A stretch of DNA of 64,000 nt from Teichococcus aerophilus (GCF_014490485.1 NZ_JACTVA010000015.1:30337-94336), one strand, 5' to 3'. Positions 9,135-18,547 are shown, numbered from the stretch's first letter. The notes: a model not told the origin generated them from the sequence alone. Made by a program: numbers and translations.

Positions 9135-9779
9135 TTGCCGGATATCTTCGACGAGGTGAAGGAAGAGCTGCGGGCCGAACAGGCCCGCAAGTTCTGGGTA
9201 CGCTACGGCAGCGCTGCGGCGGGCGTGGTCCTGTTGGCCGCCATCGGCTTCGGCGGCTGGCAGGCCTGGCGTTGGAACGAGGCGCGGCAGACCCAGGCCA
9301 CCGCCCTGGCCTTCATGGAGGTGCACCGCGCCGCCGAGGCCAGCGGCGCCGACCTGAAGGCGGCGGGCGAGCGCTTCGCCGCCATCGCGCAGACGGCGCC
9401 CGAGGGCTACCGCATTCTGGCCAAGCTGCGCGCCGCCGCCCTGAAGGCGGAGACCGGTGAGCGCGATGCCGCCCTGACCCTGTGGAACGAGGTGTCCGGC
9501 GACAGCCGCGCGCCGCAGCTCTACCGGGACCTCGCCAGCCTGATGTGGGCGCTGCACGGGCTGGATACCCAGGACCCGGCGGCGTTGGATTCGCGGCTGG
9601 CGCCGCTGGTCGGCACCGCCTGGGGCGCCTCGGCGCGTGAATTGCAGGCGCTGGTGGCGATCCGCCGCGGCGCCACGGCGGAAGCCAAGAAGAACCTGGA
9701 GGCCCTGGCAGCGGATGTAACCGCTCCTGCGGGGGTGCGTGAACGCGCGGGCCGCGTGGCGGCTGGATTGGGGGTCTGA
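9135..9779 (+). CDS. YfgM/TPR-like inner-membrane anchored protein
   Basis: The protein has 214 residues and starts with TTG. It has a short acidic cytoplasmic tail (DIFDEVKEELRAEQARKFW), one membrane anchor at about residues 24-46, and a helical TPR-like periplasmic domain. This is the architecture of YfgM, the ancillary SecYEG/periplasmic chaperone partner protein whose gene precedes bamB. It is followed after 2 bp by bamB and further on by der. The yfgM-bamB-der order is common in proteobacteria and supports the call. Its job is probably to hold or hand over unfolded periplasmic proteins. Confidence 0.82.
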   Translation: MPDIFDEVKEELRAEQARKFWVRYGSAAAGVVLLAAIGFGGWQAWRWNEARQTQATALAFMEVHRAAEASGADLKAAGERFAAIAQTAPEGYRILAKLRAAALKAETGERDAALTLWNEVSGDSRAPQLYRDLASLMWALHGLDTQDPAALDSRLAPLVGTAWGASARELQALVAIRRGATAEAKKNLEALAADVTAPAGVRERAGRVAAGLGV

Positions 9780-9781
9780 AC

Positions 9782-11122
9782 ATGGCGAACGGAACGATCT
9801 GGACGCGGCGTGCGGCGCTGCTGGGCAGCGCGGGGCTGCTGAGCGGCTGCGGCATCTTCGATGGCATCTTCGGCAGCACCAAGCAGCCGCTGCCGGGCGA
9901 GCGCCGCGCCGTGCTGGCCCCCCGGCGGGACCTGGAGGCCGATTCGGCCCTGGCCAATGCGCCACTGAACCTGCCGGCCGCCGAAGCGCGCGCCGACTGG
10001 CCGCAGCCCGGCGCCAACCCCGGCCACGCCCCGGGCCACGCCGCGCTGCCTGCCAGCCTGAGCGAAGCCTGGCGTGCTTCCGTCGGCACCGGCAGCTCCT
10101 ACCGCCGCCGCATCACCGCCGGGCCGGTGGTCGCCGAAGGCACCGTGTTCGCCGCCGATGCCTATGGCGTCGTCTCGGCCTTCGACCTGGCCAGGGGTGG
10201 GCGCCGCTGGCGCTTCGACACCCGGCCGGAAGATGACAGTGTCGGCGCCGTCGGCGGCGGCTGCACCTACGATAACGGCACCCTCTACGTCGCGTCCGGC
10301 CTAGGCGAAGTGCTGGCGCTGGACCCGGCCACTGGCCAGGTGCGCTGGCGCATTTCGCCGGCCGCGCCGCCGCGTGGCGCGCCGACCGTGGTGGGCGGCC
10401 GTATCTTCGTGCCGACGCTGGACAACGCCCTGGTGGCGATCTCCACCGAGGACGGCAAGGTGCTGTGGACCTATCGCGCCCAGACGGCGCCGGCCCTGCC
10501 GCTGGGCCTGCCCGGCCCCGCCGTGGTCGACGGCTTCGTGGTGGCCGGCTTCCCCTCCGGCGAGCTGGTGGCGATGCGGCCCGAAGACGGCCGCGTGCTG
10601 TGGACCGAAAGCCTTGCCGCCGGCCGTGGTGGCCTGGGCGACATCTCCGGCATCCGTGGCCTGCCGGTGATCGACAATGGCCGCGTCTATGCCAACAGCC
10701 TGGGTGGGCTGAGCATGGCGGTGGACCTGCGTTCCGGCCGCCGGCTGTGGGAGCGTGAGATCGGCGGCAGCGAGACGCCGCTGGTGGTGGGCGACTGGGT
10801 CTTCGTGCTGAGCATGGACGGGGACATGGCGGCGATCGGCCGTGAGGATGGCCGCGTCCGCTGGCTGGCCGACTACAACGCGCCGCCGCCGGGCAAGGAA
10901 AAGAACGAGTCGCCGGCCAATTTCGGTCCGCCGCTGCTGGCCGGTGGGCGGATCATCCTGCCCTCCAGCAAGGGGGAGGCGTTGCAGATCGACCCCTCCA
11001 CCGGTGAGGTCAGCGGGCGGTTGCGGCTGCCGGGTGGCTCCACCTTGCCGGCGGTGGTGGCGGCCGGCACACTGGTGATGCTGACGGATGACGGCAACCT
11101 GGTGGCCTTCCGGGGCGCCTGA
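9782..11122 (+). CDS. bamB: Outer-membrane assembly lipoprotein BamB-like
   Basis: The protein has 446 residues and is a PQQ-like beta-propeller lipoprotein of the BAM complex, which inserts beta-barrels into the outer membrane. The signal sequence has two arginines and a lipobox LSGC with Cys23 as the lipidated residue. Repeated blade motifs such as VSAFDLARGGRRWRFDT, VLALDPATGQVRWRI and LVAISTEDGKVLWTY follow. A variable proline- and alanine-rich linker lies between the lipid anchor and the propeller. It sits 2 bp after the yfgM-like gene, upstream of der. Confidence 0.88.
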   Translation: MANGTIWTRRAALLGSAGLLSGCGIFDGIFGSTKQPLPGERRAVLAPRRDLEADSALANAPLNLPAAEARADWPQPGANPGHAPGHAALPASLSEAWRASVGTGSSYRRRITAGPVVAEGTVFAADAYGVVSAFDLARGGRRWRFDTRPEDDSVGAVGGGCTYDNGTLYVASGLGEVLALDPATGQVRWRISPAAPPRGAPTVVGGRIFVPTLDNALVAISTEDGKVLWTYRAQTAPALPLGLPGPAVVDGFVVAGFPSGELVAMRPEDGRVLWTESLAAGRGGLGDISGIRGLPVIDNGRVYANSLGGLSMAVDLRSGRRLWEREIGGSETPLVVGDWVFVLSMDGDMAAIGREDGRVRWLADYNAPPPGKEKNESPANFGPPLLAGGRIILPSSKGEALQIDPSTGEVSGRLRLPGGSTLPAVVAAGTLVMLTDDGNLVAFRGA

Positions 11123-11143
11123 GGCGCTGCGGGGAGGGGAAGA

Positions 11144-11386
11144 CCGGGGAATGAATTCCCCGGACCCCTTCTTTTCTTTCTACGAATTTGGCGTGACGCT
11201 TCAGGACTGAGAGCGGACGCTGCTCGATGATTTTAATAACGGGCCACAAGGGCTGAACAGTCAGTCGCCGGAGGTCCAGGACCTCCGGCGCACCCAGCCG
11301 TCTCTCAGGTGTACCGCTTCAACAGCCACACCCAAAAATGCGAAAAAAGAAAAGAAGGGGCCCGGGGAATTCTTTCCCCGGCCTTT
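11144..11386. repeat. MITE-like noncoding repeat, copy B
   Basis: This second full copy of the element is in the opposite orientation to copy A. End palindromes lie at 11144-11163 and 11362-11381, both followed inward by the CCCCTTCTTTTCTTT-type tract. Interior blocks shared with copy A are GCTTCAGGACTGA at 11198-11210 and TCAGTCGCCGGAGGTCC at 11261-11277. It fills the bamB-der gap; the remaining 100 bp before der contain nothing I can name. The end palindromes can also fold as hairpins and may terminate transcription on either side. Confidence 0.8.
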
Positions 11387-11486
11387 CTCCCCCTCAGACC
11401 GAAGAACACAGCGTTTGACGCCCTGCCATGGCGGGCATGTTCACTGTGTGATTTCCCTGCGCGTGGTTCCGCTGTAAAGCCAGCCC

Positions 11487-12830
11487 ATGCTTCCTCGTAT
11501 CGCCATCATCGGCCGCCCCAACGTCGGCAAGTCCACGCTGTTCAACCGGCTGGTGGGCCGCAAGCTCGCCATCGTGGACAACACGCCCGGCGTCACCCGT
11601 GACCGCAAGGAATACGAGGCGCGCATCGGCGGCCGCGATATCCTGCTGCTGGACACGGCGGGGCTGGAGGAGGCGCCGCCCGATACCGTCGCCGGCCGCA
11701 TGCGCGCCAGTTCCGAGGCCGCGATCAAGCAGGCCGATTTGATCCTGTTCGTCATCGACGCCAAGGCCGGGCTGACGCCGTCCGACCGCGCCTTCGGCAC
11801 CTGGCTGCGCCGGCAGCGCGTGCCGGTGCTGGTGGTGGCCAACAAGACCGAGGGCCGCCATGGCGGCATGGCGGCGCTGGAGGCCTATGAACTGGGCTTC
11901 GGCGACCCTATCGCCATTTCCGCCGAGCATGGCGAGGGCATTTCCGACCTGCATTCCACCGCCGCGGCGATGCTGCCGGAGGAGCCAGCGGAGGAAGACG
12001 AGGACGACAAGGACCGGCCGCTGCGGCTGGCCATCGTCGGCCGCCCGAATGCCGGCAAGTCCACCCTGCTGAACGCCTTGCTGGGTGAGGAGCGGATGAT
12101 CACCGGCCCCGAGCCCGGCCTGACCCGCGATGCGGTGACCAGCGAGTTCCTGGACGACACGGGCCGCCGCGTGCGGATCGTCGACACCGCCGGCATGCGC
12201 AAGAAGGCCAAGATCGTCGAGGGGCTGGAGCAGATGTCCGTCGGCGCGACGATCAACGCGCTGAAGGAAGCCGAGATCGCTGTGCTGGTGCTGGACGCGC
12301 TGCTGGGCCTGGACGAGCAGGATCTGCGCATCGCCCGGCTGGCGGAGCGTGAGGGCCGCGCCGTGATCATCGCACTGAACAAGTGGGACGCGGTCGAGGA
12401 TCGGATCGCTGCTCGGCGTGGCATCGAGGACACGCTGCAGACCTCTCTGGCGCAGCTGAAGGGCATCACCGTGGTCGCCATGTCAGCCGCCACCGGGCGC
12501 AGCGTGGACAAGCTGATGCCGGCTGTGCGGGAGACGCTGGAGCGCTGGAACAAGCGCGTGCCGACCGGCGAGCTGAACCGGTGGTTCGAGGGTGCGCTAA
12601 GCCGGCACCAGCCGCCGTTGGCCGACGGCCGCCGCATCAAGCTGCGCTACGCCACCATGCCGAAGGCACGGCCGCCGACGATCGTCATCTTCGGCCCGCG
12701 CGCCGAGGACCTGCCGGAGGATTACCGGCGCTACCTGGTGAACAGCTTCCGCGATGCGTTCGACATGCCGGGGGTACCGATCCGGCTGCAGCTGCGGGGT
12801 ACCACCAACCCCTATGTCGACCAGGATTGA
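11487..12830 (+). CDS. der: Ribosome biogenesis GTPase Der (EngA)
   Basis: The protein has 447 residues and is the double-GTPase needed for 50S subunit assembly. Two complete G domains are visible: G1 at GRPNVGKST and again at GRPNAGKST, DTAGL and DTAGM as G3, NKTE and NKWD as G4. A C-terminal KH-like domain ends in TTNPYVDQ. The linker between the G domains is short and strongly acidic. It is followed directly by a clear intrinsic terminator. Confidence 0.97.
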   Translation: MLPRIAIIGRPNVGKSTLFNRLVGRKLAIVDNTPGVTRDRKEYEARIGGRDILLLDTAGLEEAPPDTVAGRMRASSEAAIKQADLILFVIDAKAGLTPSDRAFGTWLRRQRVPVLVVANKTEGRHGGMAALEAYELGFGDPIAISAEHGEGISDLHSTAAAMLPEEPAEEDEDDKDRPLRLAIVGRPNAGKSTLLNALLGEERMITGPEPGLTRDAVTSEFLDDTGRRVRIVDTAGMRKKAKIVEGLEQMSVGATINALKEAEIAVLVLDALLGLDEQDLRIARLAEREGRAVIIALNKWDAVEDRIAARRGIEDTLQTSLAQLKGITVVAMSAATGRSVDKLMPAVRETLERWNKRVPTGELNRWFEGALSRHQPPLADGRRIKLRYATMPKARPPTIVIFGPRAEDLPEDYRRYLVNSFRDAFDMPGVPIRLQLRGTTNPYVDQD

Positions 12831-12832
12831 AG

Positions 12833-12860
12833 AAAGGGCCCCTGAGAAGGGGCCCTTTTT
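12833..12860 (+). terminator. Intrinsic terminator after der
   Basis: The 10-bp arms AAAGGGCCCC and GGGGCCCTTT enclose a 6-base loop, and the last arm runs into a T tract. It starts 3 bp after the der stop codon. The following gap up to 12975 also holds a short inverted repeat around the GACCACTGC/GCAGTGGTC pair, which may serve the convergent DUF4214 gene. Confidence 0.88.
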
Positions 12861-12975
12861 CGTTGGAGCGTGCGGCCAGGATTAGAGCCGTTAGCCGGCA
12901 CCTTCGTGCCGAACTCGGGACGTGACCACTGCCGCAAGCAGCAGTGGTCGCGCGCCAAAGATCAGGCAACCAGGG

Positions 12976-13983
12976 TCAGGCGATGACGCTGACGCCGTAG
13001 TTGAGCGGGTTCTCGCTCTGGAACAGGTCGGCGGTCAGGGCCTGGTGCTCCGGGCTATCGGAGATGAACAGGATAACGTCCGCGCGGGAGAGGTTGCCGC
13101 TGGCCAGTTCGCTGGTCCAGGTGGCCATCCCGCCCGCATCGGCATCGCGGTCCAGGGCGTTCTGGTAGATGGTGTTTACGAAGTCCATGTCGCTCAACGG
13201 AGCGTACTTCGTCTGGGCTTCACCGCTGCTGTAAAAGTACTTGGCGATGTCACCCATAGAGGTGCCGTTGGAATGGATCTCATTGACCCAAGTAGCCAGG
13301 CCGCCCTCATCCGGCAGGCGGTCGAACGCCGCGTCATAGAGGTTGGCGATCGAGATGGCGCTCTCGTCGCGGTCCCAGATACCGGCGGCCAGGGTGGCGG
13401 AGTTGGCGGCCAGGCCCTCGGCGGAGTTGGCGAAATGGGTCGCCACATCGCCCAGGCTCAGAGAGCCGTTGTCCAGCTGTGCGGTCCAGAACGAGACTTC
13501 GTTGGCGGAGCCTTCGGCGCCGCGCATGTTCTCATACAGCACGTTGACGAACTGCGCGTTGGTCAGACCCTGGCCGAACTTGCCAGTGAACTCGCCGCTG
13601 TTCAGGAACGAGCTGGCGATGGTCGACATCGACGCGCCATCGTCCATCCAATTGATGGAGAAGTTCAGGCCGCCCTGGTCGGCTTCACGGCCGAGCACGA
13701 TGTCGTACAGGCGGCTGACCTGTGCGGCATGGTCCTCGGGGTTGTAGACCTCGCGGCCATCGATGAAGAGCAGGGTCTCGACGCTGTTCAGGCTGTCCAG
13801 GCCAGCCGTGCTGAGCACGGAGGTCGGGCCATTAGGGCCGTCGGTGACGATGCTGCCGCGGCGGCCCGCATCGATCTGGGCGACGTCGTAGCCAGCGCCG
13901 CCCTGGTAGTTGTCATTGCCGTCCGAACCCAGCAGCACGCCGGGGGCGCCCGGGGTCTGGTAACGCGGAACATTCACGGCCAT
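12976..13983 (-). CDS. DUF4214 repeat protein, probably secreted
   Basis: The protein has 335 acidic residues, is rich in Asp, Ser and Gly, and has no classical signal peptide. Residues 18-40 (LLGSDGNDNYQGGAGYDVAQ) resemble one degenerate RTX calcium-binding nonapeptide stretch. Four related helical units of about 45 residues follow, at about 90-135, 140-190, 212-257 and 265-312. Each has a pattern such as LYDIVLGREADQGGL, a tryptophan, then IASSFLNSGEF, which is the DUF4214 signature found in large type I-secreted surface proteins. No secretion ABC system is adjacent. Function is unknown; a surface or extracellular matrix role is inference. Confidence 0.8.
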   Translation of the reverse strand: MAVNVPRYQTPGAPGVLLGSDGNDNYQGGAGYDVAQIDAGRRGSIVTDGPNGPTSVLSTAGLDSLNSVETLLFIDGREVYNPEDHAAQVSRLYDIVLGREADQGGLNFSINWMDDGASMSTIASSFLNSGEFTGKFGQGLTNAQFVNVLYENMRGAEGSANEVSFWTAQLDNGSLSLGDVATHFANSAEGLAANSATLAAGIWDRDESAISIANLYDAAFDRLPDEGGLATWVNEIHSNGTSMGDIAKYFYSSGEAQTKYAPLSDMDFVNTIYQNALDRDADAGGMATWTSELASGNLSRADVILFISDSPEHQALTADLFQSENPLNYGVSVIA

Positions 13984-14094
13984 GGCAGGTCCTCCTCTTT
14001 AGCCAGCCGGACAACCGGTGCGGGGAGGGGAAGTTGCGCCATGCGGACGCGATCAACGGAACGTGCGCGCGGGGTGAAACCCGCGCGCGACCGT

Positions 14095-14811
14095 TCAGGC
14101 GGCCAGCACCGTCTCGCCGTGGCGGGCCTCGGCGGGGTGGCAGAGGGTGGCGATCAGCGGCGCCACGTCGCCGGGCTGGGGGATGCTCGCCGGGTCCTCG
14201 CCCGGCATGGCGGTGCCGCGCATGCGGGTGGCGACGATGCCGGGGTCGAACAGGTTGACCTTCACGGGTGTCTTCTCGACTTCCTGCGCCCACGTCTGAA
14301 CGAGGTGCTCCATGCCGGCCTTGGTGGCGCCGTAGGGGCCCCAATAGGCCTTGGGGCGCTGCACGCGGCCGGTGGTGAGGAAGACGGCCCGGCCGGCATC
14401 GGAAGCCCGTAGCGGCGGGTCGCAGGTGCGGATCAGGCGCCAGGTGGCGGTCATGTTGACGCCCATGACATTGACCCAGTCCTTCGGGTCGATATGCGCG
14501 ACGGGGGTCAGCTTGCCCAGTTCGCCCGCATTGTGGACCAGGATGTCCAGCCGCCCGAAGCGCTCGACGATCGAGGGGCCAATGGCGTCGATCTGCGCCT
14601 CGGCCTTCACCAGGTCGAAGGGCAGCAGGGTGGCGGGCAGGCCGCCGGCGGCGCGGATGGCGTCGTCGGTTTCCTCCAGCCCGCCCTGGGTGCGGGCGAT
14701 CAGCACGCACTGGGCACCCTGGCGGGCCATTTCCACCGCCAGCGCGGCACCGATGCCGCGGCTGGCGCCGGTGATCAGGGCCACGCGGCCCTGGAGAGGC
14801 TTATCCGTCAT
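14095..14811 (-). CDS. SDR-family oxidoreductase coupled to purF
   Basis: The protein has 238 residues and is a short-chain dehydrogenase/reductase with the NAD(P)-binding motif TGASRGIG, NAG in LVHNAGELG, and the catalytic pair in YGATKAG. Its start overlaps the purF stop (TGATG), so it is translated by coupling. The substrate cannot be predicted. An SDR after purF recurs in alphaproteobacteria, so the linkage is probably old. Confidence 0.9.
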   Translation of the reverse strand: MTDKPLQGRVALITGASRGIGAALAVEMARQGAQCVLIARTQGGLEETDDAIRAAGGLPATLLPFDLVKAEAQIDAIGPSIVERFGRLDILVHNAGELGKLTPVAHIDPKDWVNVMGVNMTATWRLIRTCDPPLRASDAGRAVFLTTGRVQRPKAYWGPYGATKAGMEHLVQTWAQEVEKTPVKVNLFDPGIVATRMRGTAMPGEDPASIPQPGDVAPLIATLCHPAEARHGETVLAA

Positions 14812-16304
14812 CAGACCCCGTTCGCCGCCAACAAGGTGGGCACGCGCTCCGCATGGCCGACGAGGTCGGTCAGCGGGATGGCATAGTCGCCGGTGAAGCA
14901 GGCGTCGCAATAGCTTGGCTTGGAGGCGTCACGCTTGTCCTGCCCAAGGGCGCGGTACAGGCCGTCCAAGGAGATGAAGGCGAGGCTGTCGGCACCGATG
15001 ATGCGCGCCATCTCCTCGACGTCATGGTTGGCGGCCAGCAGCTTGGCGCGTTCCGGCGTGTCGATGCCGTAGAAGCAGGGATGCGTGGTGGGCGGCGAGG
15101 AGATGCGCATATGCACTTCCTTGGCACCGGCGGCGCGCACCATCTCGACGATCTTGCGGCTGGTGGTGCCGCGGACGATGGAATCGTCCACCAGGATCAC
15201 CCGCTTGCCCTCGATCATCGGGCGGTTGGCGGAGTGCTTCAGCTTCACGCCCAGATTACGGATCTGGTCGGTCGGCTCGATGAAGGTGCGGCCGACATAG
15301 TGGTTGCGGATGATGCCCAGCTCGAACGGGATGCCGCTCTCGGCGGCGTAGCCCATGGCGGCGGGCACGCCCGAATCGGGCACCGGCACGATGACATCGG
15401 CCTCCACGCCACTTTCGCGGGAGAGTTCGGCGCCGATGCGCTTGCGAACCTCGTAGACATTGGTGCCTTCGACCACGGAGTCGGGGCGGGCGAAGTAGAT
15501 GTACTCGAAGATGCAGAAGCGGCTCTGCACCCGGCCGAAGGGGCGGATGCTGCGCAGGCCGTTATGGTCGATGACCACCAGCTCGCCCGGCTCCACGTCC
15601 CGCACGAAGTCGGCGCCGACGATGTCCAGCGCGCAGGTCTCGCTCGCCAGCACCCAACTGCCGCCCTCGGCCGGGCCCAGGCGGCCCAGCACCAGCGGGC
15701 GGACGCCCAGAGGGTCCCGCGCACCGATCATGGCGCCGTCATGCAGCGCGATCAGGCTATAGGCGCCCTGCACCTGCTTCAGCGCGTCGATCAGCCGGTC
15801 GATGACATTGGCGTAGAGGCTGATGGCGATGAGGTGGATGAAGACTTCGGAATCGGTCGTGCTCTGGAACAGGCAGCCGCGGCGGACCAGGGCACGCTTC
15901 AGCACGTTGGCATTGGTCAGGTTGCCGTTATGCGCGACGGCGAGGCCACCGAACTCGAACTCGGCATAGAGCGGCTGCACGTTGCGCAGCGCGGTCTCGC
16001 CCGTCGTGGCGTAGCGGTTGTGGCCGACGGCGGTGCGGCCGGGCAGGCCGGCCATCACCTTGGCGCTGCTGAAGGTATCGCCCACCAGGCCCTGGCCGCG
16101 ATGAGCGTTGAATTCACCCTTCTCGGACAGGGCGACGATGCCGGCGGCTTCCTGCCCGCGATGCTGCAGGGCATGCAGGCCGAGGGCGGCCAGCGCCGCC
16201 GCGTCGGCGGCGTTCCAGATGCCGACGACGCCGCATTCCTCTTTGAAATGGTCGTCGTCCCCGGAGTCTTGGTCCCAGGGGTTGGTCGAGAGCATGGAGT
16301 GCAT
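14811..16304 (-). CDS. purF: Amidophosphoribosyltransferase
   Basis: The protein has about 497 residues and catalyses the first committed step of purine synthesis, PRPP plus glutamine to phosphoribosylamine. A short propeptide ends before the catalytic cysteine in EECGVVGIWNA. The glutaminase domain shows GHNRYATTG and HNGNLTNA. The phosphoribosyltransferase motif is VILVDDSIVRGTTSRKIV. Several ATG codons crowd the start; the one at 16304 is chosen because GAGG lies 6 bp before it, while the ATG at 16310 abuts that site. It lies downstream of cvpA, as in many proteobacteria. Confidence 0.96.
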   Translation of the reverse strand: MHSMLSTNPWDQDSGDDDHFKEECGVVGIWNAADAAALAALGLHALQHRGQEAAGIVALSEKGEFNAHRGQGLVGDTFSSAKVMAGLPGRTAVGHNRYATTGETALRNVQPLYAEFEFGGLAVAHNGNLTNANVLKRALVRRGCLFQSTTDSEVFIHLIAISLYANVIDRLIDALKQVQGAYSLIALHDGAMIGARDPLGVRPLVLGRLGPAEGGSWVLASETCALDIVGADFVRDVEPGELVVIDHNGLRSIRPFGRVQSRFCIFEYIYFARPDSVVEGTNVYEVRKRIGAELSRESGVEADVIVPVPDSGVPAAMGYAAESGIPFELGIIRNHYVGRTFIEPTDQIRNLGVKLKHSANRPMIEGKRVILVDDSIVRGTTSRKIVEMVRAAGAKEVHMRISSPPTTHPCFYGIDTPERAKLLAANHDVEEMARIIGADSLAFISLDGLYRALGQDKRDASKPSYCDACFTGDYAIPLTDLVGHAERVPTLLAANGV

Positions 16305-16449
16305 CGGCATCCTCATTTCCGGACGGGCCGGAAGGCTCAAATCCGGCGGGGGCCGGGTCCGAGAGAGCGGCCCGTGGAGGCCATCCCCTCAGTCTTCGTT
16401 CGGTCGCATGGTTCACGCCATCCGGTGCGGCTACCGGTGGCGACCATGC

Positions 16450-17010
16450 TCAGCCGCGGTCCCGGGCGGGGGGCCTCAGCAATTCGTCCATGCTCGGCAT
16501 GCTGCGTTGCGGCAGCTCCGGCAGGCGGGGGCGATACTCTGGCGGTAGTTGTAACACAAGTGTCTTGGCCGCATCGGCCACGATCGGCAGGGTCCGGGCC
16601 GATTGCACCGCGTCCGGCCATCGGTCGGTGGACGGCAGGAACAGCCCGCCCACGATATAGGCGAGCACGACGAGGAAAGCACCTCTGGCGAATCCAAACA
16701 CGATGCCCAGGGCGCGATCCACCCCCCCGAGGACGGAATGGCGGACGGCGCCGGTCAGCCAGGAGATCAGCAGCTTCAGCACCAGCAGCGTGACGAGGAA
16801 GCCGATGCCGAGGGCGACGATCTCCGCCATCCAGCTTTCGGGCAGGTATTTCAGCACCAGGGGCTTCAGCGCCGGCTGGAACCAGAAGGCGACGACGATC
16901 GCGCCGGCCCAGGCGCCGATTCCCAGCACCTCCCGCACGAAGCCGCGAAAGTAAGCGATGAGCGCCGAGAGCGCGAGCACCGCGAGGACAACGCCATCGA
17001 CCCAGGTCAT
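16450..17010 (-). CDS. cvpA: CvpA family membrane protein
   Basis: The protein has 186 residues with four predicted membrane segments in the first 120. Conserved features are DGVVLAVLALSALIAYFRGFVREVLGIGAW at the N-terminus (split by its R-G-F-V-R-E motif) and LGGVDRALGIVFGFARGAFLV. The tail is proline- and arginine-rich. CvpA is needed for colicin V export and envelope homeostasis in enterobacteria; its molecular action is unclear. It sits between radA (35-bp gap) and purF in the conserved radA-cvpA-purF order. Confidence 0.92.
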   Translation of the reverse strand: MTWVDGVVLAVLALSALIAYFRGFVREVLGIGAWAGAIVVAFWFQPALKPLVLKYLPESWMAEIVALGIGFLVTLLVLKLLISWLTGAVRHSVLGGVDRALGIVFGFARGAFLVVLAYIVGGLFLPSTDRWPDAVQSARTLPIVADAAKTLVLQLPPEYRPRLPELPQRSMPSMDELLRPPARDRG

Positions 17011-17045
17011 CGTGGCGCAGCCTATACCGGGGCGGCGATGCGGTG

Positions 17046-18488
17046 TCAGCCCTCGGTTTCGGCCGGGGCGGGCTTGTTGGCCGGCTTCCCGGCGGCTTTC
17101 GGCTTGGCGCCGGCGGCCAGCGGCGCGACCAGGTCGGCCAGGTGGCCGATCTCGGACAGGCGCAGCCCTTCGGGGGCCGAGGGCGCGCGGCCGCCACGGG
17201 CGACGCGGCGGGGCAGGGTGGCGGCGGCGAAGCCCAGCTTGGCGGCTTCCCGCAGGCGGGTATCGGTCTGCGCCACCTGCCGCACTTCGCCGGAAAGGCC
17301 GACCTCACCAAAGAACACCATGTCCGGTGGTGTGGGCCGGTCCGTCGCCGCCGAGATCAGCGCGGCGGCGACGGCGAGATCCGCCGCCGGCTCGCCGATG
17401 CGCAGGCCGCCGGCCACGTTGAGATAGACGTCGTTCTGGCCGAGGCCGACCCGGGCGCGCGATTCGAGCACCGCCATCAGCATGGCCAGCCGCCCGGAAT
17501 CCCACCCCACCACCTGCCGGCGAGGGGAACCCCCGTTGGCGCTGGGGGAAAGCAGCACCTGGATCTCCACCAACACGGGGCGTGATCCTTCCATGCCAGC
17601 GAAGACGGCACTGCCGGAAATGTTGCCGCGCCGTTCCGCCAGGAACAGGGCGGAGGGGTTGGTGACCTCGACCAGGCCGCGATCGGTCATCTCGAAGACG
17701 CCGATCTCGTCCGTGGCGCCGAAGCGGTTCTTCACCGCGCGCAGGATGCGGAACTGGTGGCCGCGGTCGCCTTCGAAATACAGGGTGGCGTCCACCATGT
17801 GCTCCAGCACCCGGGGGCCGGCGAGGGTGCCTTCCTTGGTGACGTGGCCGACAAGGACGAGGGCGAAGCCGCGCGTCTTGGCCAGCCGCCCCAGCTCCGC
17901 CGCGCAGGCGCGGACCTGAGAGACGGTGCCGGGGGCCGAGTCGAGGCTGTCCAGCCATACGGTCTGGATCGAGTCCATGATGACCAGGGTGGCGTCGCGC
18001 TCTTCCTCCAGGCTTGCCGCGATGTCGCGCAGGCTGGTGGCGGCGGCGAGGCCGAGGGGACTGTCGGCCAGGCCGAGGCGCTGGGCGCGCATCCGCACCT
18101 GGTCGATGGCTTCCTCGCCCGAGATGTAGAGGGTGCGCTTGCCGGCCGAGGCGACCTTGGCGGCGGCCTGCAACAGGATGGTAGATTTGCCGATGCCAGG
18201 GTCACCGCCCACCAGCACGACGGAGCCGGGGACGAAGCCACCGCCCAGCACCTGGTCCAGCTCCGCGATGCCGGTGCGGGTGCGCGGCGGCGGATCGGCC
18301 CGGCCCTTGAGACCGACGAACTCGATCTTGCGGCCACCGGCGCTTTTGCCGGCAGGGCCGGGGGCGCGGATTTCCGGCGCTTCCTCGGTGATGGTGTTCC
18401 ACTCGCCGCAGGTGTCGCAGCGGCCTTGCCACTTGGCGCTGATGGCGCCGCAATTCTGGCAGACGAAGCGGGTGACGGATTTGGCCAT
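17046..18488 (-). CDS. radA: DNA repair protein RadA
   Basis: The protein has 480 residues and is a RecA-like branch migration and repair helicase. The N-terminal zinc finger is CQNCGAISAKWQGRCDTCG. The ATPase core has the Walker A motif GGDPGIGKST and Walker B VIMDSI. The RadA-specific motif KNRFG is followed by a C-terminal Lon-like domain. An alanine-, lysine- and proline-rich tail after about residue 455 is a lineage extension. It heads the radA-cvpA-purF set. Confidence 0.97.
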   Translation of the reverse strand: MAKSVTRFVCQNCGAISAKWQGRCDTCGEWNTITEEAPEIRAPGPAGKSAGGRKIEFVGLKGRADPPPRTRTGIAELDQVLGGGFVPGSVVLVGGDPGIGKSTILLQAAAKVASAGKRTLYISGEEAIDQVRMRAQRLGLADSPLGLAAATSLRDIAASLEEERDATLVIMDSIQTVWLDSLDSAPGTVSQVRACAAELGRLAKTRGFALVLVGHVTKEGTLAGPRVLEHMVDATLYFEGDRGHQFRILRAVKNRFGATDEIGVFEMTDRGLVEVTNPSALFLAERRGNISGSAVFAGMEGSRPVLVEIQVLLSPSANGGSPRRQVVGWDSGRLAMLMAVLESRARVGLGQNDVYLNVAGGLRIGEPAADLAVAAALISAATDRPTPPDMVFFGEVGLSGEVRQVAQTDTRLREAAKLGFAAATLPRRVARGGRAPSAPEGLRLSEIGHLADLVAPLAAGAKPKAAGKPANKPAPAETEG

Positions 18489-18547
18489 GGGGCAGTTTTA
18501 GAACAAAACGCGCACAGGGGGTAGAGCTACTGGCGCGCTGTCTGCGC

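Noticed and set aside
14853..16793. A long plus-strand frame opposite purF and cvpA, and a similar one at 43861-46047 opposite the helicase.
   Set aside because: Both are reverse-complement shadows of clear genes without ribosome-binding sites or recognisable motifs.
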